Shown here piece by piece: positions 22,775-27,959 of a stretch of 27,959 bases of DNA. Numbering within the stretch: position 1 is the first letter of the stretch; every line of letters starts with the position of its first letter. A model generated the notes under the pieces. It saw only the letters and a program-made list of their open reading frames with translations, made no database searches and was not told the origin of the DNA. The position numbers were made by a program, and so were the translations under genes. The DNA is from Oscillospiraceae bacterium (lineage in GTDB: Bacteria > Bacillota_A > Clostridia > Oscillospirales > Ruminococcaceae), in assembly GCA_017523995.1 (NCBI GenBank), contig JAFWUX010000018.1, positions 1 through 27,959 on the forward strand. The letters are read 5' to 3'.

Positions 22775-24205
22775 ATGGAACAAACAGCAAATCTTTTTCT
22801 CGGACGCGAACCGGTCGGCAGACTGATGCGGCAGTATGCGGTACCGTGCATCATCTCGCTGCTGGTCGGTGCGCTCTACAACATTGTTGACCAGATTTTC
22901 ATTGCAAACGCATCTTATCTCGGTTCCTACGGCAATGCCGCGAATACGGTTGTCTTTCCGATGACTGTCATCGCACTTGCGATTGCCGTCATGATCGGAG
23001 ACGGATGCTGCGCATTTGTCAGTCTGAGTCTCGGCAAAAATGAGCCGCTGCAGGCAAAGCGCAGTGTCGCGAACTCCGTTGTCATGACGGTCGTCAGCAG
23101 CGTTGCGCTGAGTGCGGTCTATCTGCTGTTCAGCGATCAGATTATCGCAATGTTCGGCGGGACAGTCAACCCGGAAACGTTCGATCGCTCGAAAGAATAC
23201 TTCTTCTGGATTGCGCTCGGTATCCCCTTCTATATGTTCGGGCAGGCAATGAATCCGGTGATCCGTGCAGACGGCAATCCGAAATTCGCAATGATTTCGA
23301 CGCTCTGCGGTGCAGTCATCAACATGATCCTTGATCCGGTAATGATCTTCGGGCTGCACTGGGGCATGACCGGCGCTGCGATTGCAACTGTTATCGGACA
23401 GATCGCCACCGCCGCACTGGCTGTCTGGTATCTCTGCCACATGAAGCTTGTGCAGCCCGAACGCTCTGATTTCCGCCTCTCACGCAATATCGTCGGCAAA
23501 ACACTGATTCTCGGCATCACGAGCTTTCTCTCGCAGATTTCACTTGTCGCCGCAATGGCTGCCATCAACAATATGATCCGCAAATACAGTGCACTCGATG
23601 CTGTTTTCGGTCAGGAGGAATTTGCACAGATTCCGATGGCTGTTGTCGGCATTGTGATGAAGTTCTTTCAGATCGTAATCTCGATCGTTGTCGGTATGGC
23701 GGCAGGCTGCATTCCGATTGTCGGCTTTAATATGGGCGCGGCACTGTATGAAAGAGTGCGCAGCCTGTTTACGAAGCTCCTGACTGCTGAGGCTGCAGTC
23801 GGCGCCGCTGCACTGCTGATCGTTGAACTGTTCCCGAAACAGCTGATCGGAATTCTCGGTGCTGCAAACGAAAGCAGCTTTTACACCGAATTTGCAATGC
23901 ACGCATTCCGCATCTACCTGTGCATGATGATCTTTGCGTGCGTCAATAAGGCGTGCTTCATTTTCCTGCAGGCGATGGGCAAGGCGTCGGAATCCACAGC
24001 GCTTTCCATGATCCGCGAGATCGTGTTCGGCGTCGGATTTGCACTGCTGCTGCCGCGGTTCTTCGGTCTGGACGGCGTGCTCTACTCCATGCCGGTTTCA
24101 GATATCCTGACATTTGCGGTTGCGCTTGTGCTGATTATCCGGACATACCGGCAGCTCAGCCGCTCTGATTTACATACAGCCAATCTGCAGAACGCAGCAT
24201 GCTGA
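22775..24205 (+). CDS. MATE-family multidrug/Na+ antiporter (MepA-like)
   Basis: A 476-residue membrane exporter with twelve helices in two six-helix bundles, the MATE plan. It opens with LMRQYAVPCIISLLVGALYNIVDQIFIAN, the typical first helix with the P-x7-Y-x3-D pattern, and contains ADGNPKFAM and QAMGKASESTALSMIREI in the repeats' linking helices. Likely exports cationic drugs or metabolites against Na+ or H+. The start at MEQTANLF is eleven bases after GGAGG, a slightly long gap; an in-frame ATG at 22742 lies inside the terminator stem and is unlikely. The 154-nt leader with two terminators indicates conditional transcription. A dedicated terminator follows at 24208. Confidence 0.93.
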   Translation: MEQTANLFLGREPVGRLMRQYAVPCIISLLVGALYNIVDQIFIANASYLGSYGNAANTVVFPMTVIALAIAVMIGDGCCAFVSLSLGKNEPLQAKRSVANSVVMTVVSSVALSAVYLLFSDQIIAMFGGTVNPETFDRSKEYFFWIALGIPFYMFGQAMNPVIRADGNPKFAMISTLCGAVINMILDPVMIFGLHWGMTGAAIATVIGQIATAALAVWYLCHMKLVQPERSDFRLSRNIVGKTLILGITSFLSQISLVAAMAAINNMIRKYSALDAVFGQEEFAQIPMAVVGIVMKFFQIVISIVVGMAAGCIPIVGFNMGAALYERVRSLFTKLLTAEAAVGAAALLIVELFPKQLIGILGAANESSFYTEFAMHAFRIYLCMMIFACVNKACFIFLQAMGKASESTALSMIREIVFGVGFALLLPRFFGLDGVLYSMPVSDILTFAVALVLIIRTYRQLSRSDLHTANLQNAAC

Positions 24206-24207
24206 GA

Positions 24208-24245
24208 AAAGGCGCTTCCTGTTGCCGCGGGAAGCGCCTTTCTGT
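24208..24245 (+). terminator. Terminator of the MATE gene
   Basis: AAAGGCGCTTCC (24208-24219) pairs with GGAAGCGCCTTT (24230-24241); TCTG follows after the TTT. A 12-bp perfect stem just after the stop codon. Confidence 0.85.
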
Positions 24246-24256
24246 TCGATACAAAC

Positions 24257-24291
24257 AAAAAAGCTCCTGGTCCATGAACAGAAGCTTTTTT
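24257..24291 (-). terminator. Terminator of tRNA-Pro
   Basis: AAAAAAGCT (24257-24265) and AGCTTTTTT (24283-24291) form a 9-bp stem; on the - strand the T-run continues as TTTTTTG. It lies 22 bases beyond the tRNA 3' end. Confidence 0.8.
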
Positions 24292-24312
24292 CGCGGCGGG
24301 GTTTTTGCCGCT

Positions 24313-24388
24313 TGGTCTGAGTGACCCGACTTGAACGGGCGGCCTCTACCACCCCAAGGTAGCGCGCTACCAACTGCGCCACACCCAG
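24313..24388 (-). tRNA. tRNA-Pro (anticodon GGG)
   Basis: On the - strand a full cloverleaf: acceptor CTGGGTG/CACTCAG, D-arm GCGC/GCGC, anticodon stem CTACC/GGTAG with loop TTGGGGT (anticodon GGG), and T-arm GCCCG-TTCAAGT-CGGGT. The CCA end is encoded (24313-24315). Consensus promoter at 24400-24428 and terminator at 24257-24291. It is intact, and its 3' end is unlike the fragment at 14861, so it is not that element's target. Confidence 0.95.
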
Positions 24389-24399
24389 ACAACAGTAGT

Positions 24400-24428
24400 A
24401 TTATATCACAATTCAGATGTTTTGTCAA
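24400..24428 (-). promoter_or_regulatory. Sigma-A promoter of tRNA-Pro
   Basis: On the - strand: TTGACA (24423-24428), 17-bp spacer, TATAAT (24400-24405) in extended form TGTGATATAAT. Confidence 0.85.
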
Positions 24429-24439
24429 GCGTTTTCAGA

Positions 24440-24478
24440 AAAATAACAGCGAACTCTGCTGCACGGCAAAGTTCGCTG
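24440..24478 (-). terminator. Terminator of the glgP-DUF805 operon
   Basis: CAGCGAACT (24447-24455) pairs with AGTTCGCTG (24470-24478); on the - strand TTATTTTTC follows. It lies 14 bases after the last DUF805 stop. Confidence 0.8.
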
Positions 24479-24491
24479 CATGAATTTGTTA

Positions 24492-24893
24492 TCAGACAAC
24501 AGAAGTCGGAACCGGACCAAACTCGTTTGTTTCCGGATGGCTCGGCTGTGCGCAGAAGATGATCGGAACAATACCGCCGATACCTGTCAGCCAGAGCAGA
24601 AGGAACAGCGGCGACTTGTTGACATCGTGCAGTCGGCGAATGCTCATTGAGACATAAAGGAAAGTCGCAGCAAGCGTAATGATACGGTAGATCAGCAGCA
24701 GAATGCCGTCAATGAACTTCGGCATAATCAAGCAGAGAATGAATGTTACAGCATATACAGCAACATCAATAATAAACAGTCCGAGCACAGCGAACCAGTA
24801 TTCGCGGCATGCGGTTCTGCCCTTGAAGTCCATGCACTCACCGATCTGCTTCATCAGTGCCTTAAAGGGTTTGAATTCCAACAGTTTTTCCAT
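24492..24893 (-). CDS. DUF805 membrane protein, second copy
   Basis: A 133-residue protein with the DUF805 plan: a short N-terminal FKGRTACREYWFAVLG (the R-x-x-R-x-E/A-F/Y-W motif), three to four membrane helices, and the signature SIRRLHDVNKSPLFLLL. The C-terminus FGPVPTSVV is the usual short tail. The function of DUF805 is unknown. AGGAGG precedes the ATG by seven bases. It follows the other DUF805 gene by 20 bases and ends the operon. The two copies share the RRLHDVN motif and the tail, but differ through most of the helices, so duplication is old. Confidence 0.88.
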   Translation of the reverse strand: MEKLLEFKPFKALMKQIGECMDFKGRTACREYWFAVLGLFIIDVAVYAVTFILCLIMPKFIDGILLLIYRIITLAATFLYVSMSIRRLHDVNKSPLFLLLWLTGIGGIVPIIFCAQPSHPETNEFGPVPTSVV

Positions 24894-24913
24894 TTTCGTT
24901 TCCTCCTGAAATT

Positions 24914-25339
24914 TTAATATTGTCTGATCGGATGAGGATCAGAGCCAAACAGATTTGTATCCTCCGTGCCTTCGCGGATCATCCAGATCAACAGGACAAT
25001 CGAACCGATACCTGTCAAAGCGATCAGCAGCCACCAGCCGCTGCGGTTGACATCATGCAGGCGGCGAACACCGAGGGCAGTCATCGGAATGATCACTGCA
25101 AGTGTATAAAGCGTGATGATCATCGAAATAATCACCGCAACAGGATTTGAGCTGTGGGGATCCATCGTGATGATTGCCGTGTAGCCGGAGAGCATGCTCG
25201 AAATCGTACTCAGGATTGTTACAAGCGCATAATGCACTGCAATCGCAATCCAGAATGCTTTGCGGTCTGTTCTGCCGCTGAACACGGCATAGTTGCGGAA
25301 CATTTGCAGATAATATCCGAAAAATGATGTCTGTTTCAT
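24914..25339 (-). CDS. DUF805 membrane protein, first copy
   Basis: A 141-residue DUF805 protein: FSGRTDRKAFWIAIAVHYAL at the N-terminus, helices around residues 30-50, 65-90 and 105-120, the signature GVRRLHDVNRSGWWLLIALTGIG, and tail NLFGSDPHP. AAAGGAG lies before the ATG. It begins 26 bases after the glycogen phosphorylase stop, where a short CCGGT/ACCGG inverted repeat sits, and no promoter is visible, so it is probably read from the glgP promoter. Whether the co-transcription with glgP has meaning is unknown. Confidence 0.88.
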   Translation of the reverse strand: MKQTSFFGYYLQMFRNYAVFSGRTDRKAFWIAIAVHYALVTILSTISSMLSGYTAIITMDPHSSNPVAVIISMIITLYTLAVIIPMTALGVRRLHDVNRSGWWLLIALTGIGSIVLLIWMIREGTEDTNLFGSDPHPIRQY

Positions 25340-25365
25340 TGGTGTCTCCTTTCCGGTTTCAAGGC

Positions 25366-27723
25366 TCAGACCGGATCAATATGCCAGCACTCCGCCGCAT
25401 ACTGACGAATGGTACGATCGGAGCTGAACGGACCGGCAGCACATGCATTGCGCCACTGCTTTGCGGAGAATGCCGCGGTATCACGATAATCAGAGAGCGC
25501 TTTCAGCTTTGTATCAACATAATCCGGCAGGTCAAGCAGCAGATAATAATGATCCGGCTGATGCCAGCTTGCACCGTCCAGCAGCGCAAAATAAAGCTCA
25601 CGGAATTCGCCAGTTCCGTCATCCGAAACCGTGCCGTCGATCAGGCTCTTTACCACGCGCGCTGTCATCGGATTCTTCGACATCACTGCGCGGCTGCAGT
25701 AGTGCTCAAGCTTTTCGAGGTCTTCAACCGTTGCGCCGAAGATATAGTTGTTCTCCGCGCCGGCTGCATCGACAATCTCGATATTTGCACCGTCCAGCGT
25801 GCCGAGCGTGACTGCACCGTTGAGCATCATCTTCATGTTGCCGGTGCCGGATGCTTCTGTGCCCGCGGTCGAAATCTGCTCGGAGATATCACAGGCAGCC
25901 ACAAGCTTTTCCGCATAGGAGACATTGTAATTCGTGACAAAGTGAACCTTCATCAGCCCGCGGACATCAGGATCATTGTCAATCAGTTTTGCAATCTCGT
26001 TGATATACTTGATGATTGCCTTTGCACGGCGGTATCCCGGCGCGGATTTTGCACCGAACAGGAATGTTGTCGGCGTGAAATCTTTGATCGTGCCGTCTTT
26101 GATGCCGTAGTAAATCCAGAGAATCGAGAATGCATTGAGCAGCTGACGCTTGTACTCATGCAGGCGCTTGATCTGGATATCAAAGCAGCTTTCCGGATCA
26201 ATGGAGACGCCCTCAGTCTTTTGGATATAATCCGCAAGCTGACGTTTCTTCTCCTGCTTGATTGCGCGGAATCGCTCCATGACAGCTGCATCGTCTGCGT
26301 ATCCGGAAAGATTCCGCAGATCGTTCAGTTCGGTCAGGAAGTGCCGCGAGCCGGAAAGCTCAGAGAACAAAGCAGTCAGCTCCGGATTGCAGACCCCGAG
26401 CCAGCGGCGCTGTGTGATGCCATTCGTCTTGTTCTGGAATTTCTCCGGTGCAAGCGCGTACCATTCCTTGAGAACGGTGGTTTTCAGCAGCTCTGTGTGA
26501 ATCGCTGCAACACCGTTGACATATCTGCCCGCGTACATCGCAAGATTCGCCATGTGAACCTGACCGTTCTTGATGATGCGCATGGCTTCAATCTCAGCCT
26601 GCGGATGATCCTTTGCATAGAGCTCCTCGAGGAACTGCTCTGAGATCTGCAGCATGATGGCGTAGATCTCCGGCAGAAGCTCCTCCACCAGATCGCAGTC
26701 CCACTTTTCCAGTGCCTCCTGCATGATCGTGTGATTCGTGTAGGAGAAAATCTGCTTTGCCATTGCAAGCGCTTCTGTAAAGGAATAACCTTCCGGTTTC
26801 AGCAGGCGGATCAGCTCCGGAATCGAAATCACCGGATGCGTATCGTTGAGCTGCACCGCCAGATGCTCCGGCAGCGAATCCAGCGTGCCGAACTGTGCCT
26901 TGTGCTTTTTCAGGCAGTCGGCAAGAGACGCTGCGCAGAAGAAATACTGCTGTTTGAGACGGAGCGCCTTGCCTGCGCGTGTATCGTCATTCGGATAAAG
27001 ACAGCGTGAGATATCCTCAGCGGAGATTGTCTCAGCGGACGCGGCAAGATAATCCTGCGCATTGAACGTGTCAAAATCAAATGCGCTGACCGGTTCCGCC
27101 TGCCAGAGACGCAGCGTGCCGATATGCGGCTCTTTGCCGTCTGCAGCGTATCCGATGACCGGCATATCGTAAGGGACTGCACGCACCGTCTGTCCGCGGT
27201 ATGCAACCGGAACAACATCAGCTTCACAGCGAATGCTCCACGGATCACCGAAGCGTGACCAGTCATCGCCGGTCTCGGTTTGTCTGCCGTTTTCAAAGCC
27301 CTGCTTAAACAGACCGTACCGATAGCGAATGCCGTAACCGTCAACAGGAAGTGAACATGTTGCAGCGCTGTCTAAAAAGCAAGCAGCCAGTCTGCCGAGA
27401 CCGCCGTTTCCGAGCGCAGCATCCTCGATCTCCTCAAATACGGAAAGCGAAGTGCCGGCATGCTCAAAAGCCCGCTGCATATCATCCAGCAGCCCGAGGC
27501 AGTAAAGATTATTGTATACCGCTCTGCCTATGAGAAACTCCATGGAGAAATAGCAGACGCGGCGATTTGTTAAATGTGCCTGACGGCAGCTGTTCCAGCG
27601 CGGCAGAATCTCAGCGGTCACAGCCTCGCCGAGCGCATTGTGCAGCGCATGTACCTCCGCCTTGTCAGCAGTTGTTCCGAGTGAAGCCTCAGCCCGTTTG
27701 AGTATCGCTTCAGCCCGATTCAT
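25366..27723 (-). CDS. glgP: Glycogen/starch/alpha-glucan phosphorylase
   Basis: Releases glucose-1-phosphate from glycogen or maltodextrin using phosphate and pyridoxal phosphate (PLP). The 785 residues are near the usual 790-820. PLP is held by Lys631 in EASGTGNMKMMLNG, the family signature; GNGGLGRLAACFLDS, LNDTHPVI and IKRLHEYKRQLLN are further conserved blocks. The N-terminal MNRAEAILKRAEAS is short, lacking the regulatory phosphorylation segment of animal enzymes. AAAGGAGG lies seven bases before the ATG. It works with the GH13 enzyme at 3998 in using stored or imported glucans. First gene of a leftward operon with two DUF805 genes, promoter at 27761-27789. Confidence 0.95.
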   Translation of the reverse strand: MNRAEAILKRAEASLGTTADKAEVHALHNALGEAVTAEILPRWNSCRQAHLTNRRVCYFSMEFLIGRAVYNNLYCLGLLDDMQRAFEHAGTSLSVFEEIEDAALGNGGLGRLAACFLDSAATCSLPVDGYGIRYRYGLFKQGFENGRQTETGDDWSRFGDPWSIRCEADVVPVAYRGQTVRAVPYDMPVIGYAADGKEPHIGTLRLWQAEPVSAFDFDTFNAQDYLAASAETISAEDISRCLYPNDDTRAGKALRLKQQYFFCAASLADCLKKHKAQFGTLDSLPEHLAVQLNDTHPVISIPELIRLLKPEGYSFTEALAMAKQIFSYTNHTIMQEALEKWDCDLVEELLPEIYAIMLQISEQFLEELYAKDHPQAEIEAMRIIKNGQVHMANLAMYAGRYVNGVAAIHTELLKTTVLKEWYALAPEKFQNKTNGITQRRWLGVCNPELTALFSELSGSRHFLTELNDLRNLSGYADDAAVMERFRAIKQEKKRQLADYIQKTEGVSIDPESCFDIQIKRLHEYKRQLLNAFSILWIYYGIKDGTIKDFTPTTFLFGAKSAPGYRRAKAIIKYINEIAKLIDNDPDVRGLMKVHFVTNYNVSYAEKLVAACDISEQISTAGTEASGTGNMKMMLNGAVTLGTLDGANIEIVDAAGAENNYIFGATVEDLEKLEHYCSRAVMSKNPMTARVVKSLIDGTVSDDGTGEFRELYFALLDGASWHQPDHYYLLLDLPDYVDTKLKALSDYRDTAAFSAKQWRNACAAGPFSSDRTIRQYAAECWHIDPV

Positions 27724-27760
27724 GGCATTTCCTCCTTTACCACAACTTGATATTGCTCCT

Positions 27761-27789
27761 ATTATATCACATTCTCAGCAAAAATGCAA
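27761..27789 (-). promoter_or_regulatory. Sigma-A promoter of the glgP operon
   Basis: On the - strand: TTGCAT (27784-27789), 17-bp spacer, TATAAT (27761-27766) in extended form TGTGATATAAT. The leader would be about 30 bases. Confidence 0.8.
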
Positions 27790-27878
27790 TGGGAACAGAT
27801 AAATATTTCTGAAAGAAATGTAGGAATGTCAATGATAGGTGACAGATTCCTTCCAAAAAAATACGAAGCACCAGAATT

Positions 27879-27933
27879 GGAAAGCCCAGCCTATGGAGGG
27901 AGCCACAGGCGACCGGAACAGGCTGGGCTTTCC
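27879..27933. other. Long perfect stem-loop near the window end
   Basis: GGAAAGCCCAGCCT (27879-27892) pairs perfectly with AGGCTGGGCTTTCC (27920-27933), a 14-bp stem with a 27-nt G/A-rich loop. No T-run follows, so it is a poor terminator on either strand. It may be a repeat element, a structured RNA, or the end of a mobile element that lies beyond the window. I see no gene in 27790-27959. Confidence 0.5.
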
Positions 27934-27959
27934 GGCGCTCACATGACCGCCAGATAATC

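Noticed and set aside
22733..23440. Open frame of 235 codons opposite the MATE gene
   Set aside because: Antisense shadow; low-complexity, His/Asp/Arg-rich translation with no membrane or domain pattern.
25324..26643. Long open frame (439 codons) on the + strand opposite glgP
   Set aside because: It lies wholly against a clear phosphorylase gene, shows no family motif, and its composition is what the complement of a GC-biased gene gives.

Overview
The window looks like chromosome from a low-to-mid GC Bacillota of class Clostridia, most likely a Ruminococcus-like gut anaerobe. The reasons are Gram-positive Shine-Dalgarno sites, strong sigma-A promoters with 17-bp spacers, a class III fructose-1,6-bisphosphatase, bifunctional AdhE, YitT-type proteins, and a Lys/Ala-rich protein with a DUF6465-like tail. 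The genus is inference.

Layout. (1) 1-2140: remnant of a prophage or integrative element. It holds an XRE repressor (-), two small DNA-binding proteins (+) and the N-terminal part of a replisome organizer (+). Two near-perfect promoters face each other at 1121-1206, in a region dense with inverted repeats. Next to the repressor start are three back-to-back hairpins. (2) At about 2141 the phage gene is fused, out of frame, to an aconitase lacking its first residues. An operon-like run follows: aconitase, GH13 amylase, AdhE and an APH-fold kinase. It is visibly AT-richer than the rest of the window. (3) 8879-12924: glutamine-dependent NAD synthetase (+) faces a class III FBPase (-) that is split by a -1 frameshift. 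(4) 13061-14991: an AAA-ATPase-like/PD-(D/E)XK protein, then a 3' tRNA fragment flanked on both sides by 11-bp tandem repeats. This looks like an attachment-site scar of a tyrosine recombinase element. (5) 15062-20906: a YczE-like membrane protein, a lone sortase, two convergent sigma/anti-sigma pairs and an EamA transporter. (6) 20931-24205: a histone-like repeat protein, a YitT protein, and a MATE exporter whose leader carries two intrinsic terminators sharing the loop sequence TAAATCCAG. (7) 24313-27789: tRNA-Pro(GGG), then a leftward operon of glycogen phosphorylase and two DUF805 membrane proteins. The window ends in an unexplained 14-bp stem-loop.

Function. The metabolic genes fit a fermenting polysaccharide user: intracellular maltodextrin hydrolysis, glycogen phosphorolysis, a gluconeogenic FBPase, ethanol formation by AdhE and NAD supply by NadE. 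The two sigma/anti-sigma pairs and the sortase point to envelope sensing. The features most worth following up are the phage-aconitase junction, the face-to-face promoter switch, the MATE leader and the tRNA/11-bp-repeat scar. No CRISPR array, rRNA or complete recombinase gene is visible.
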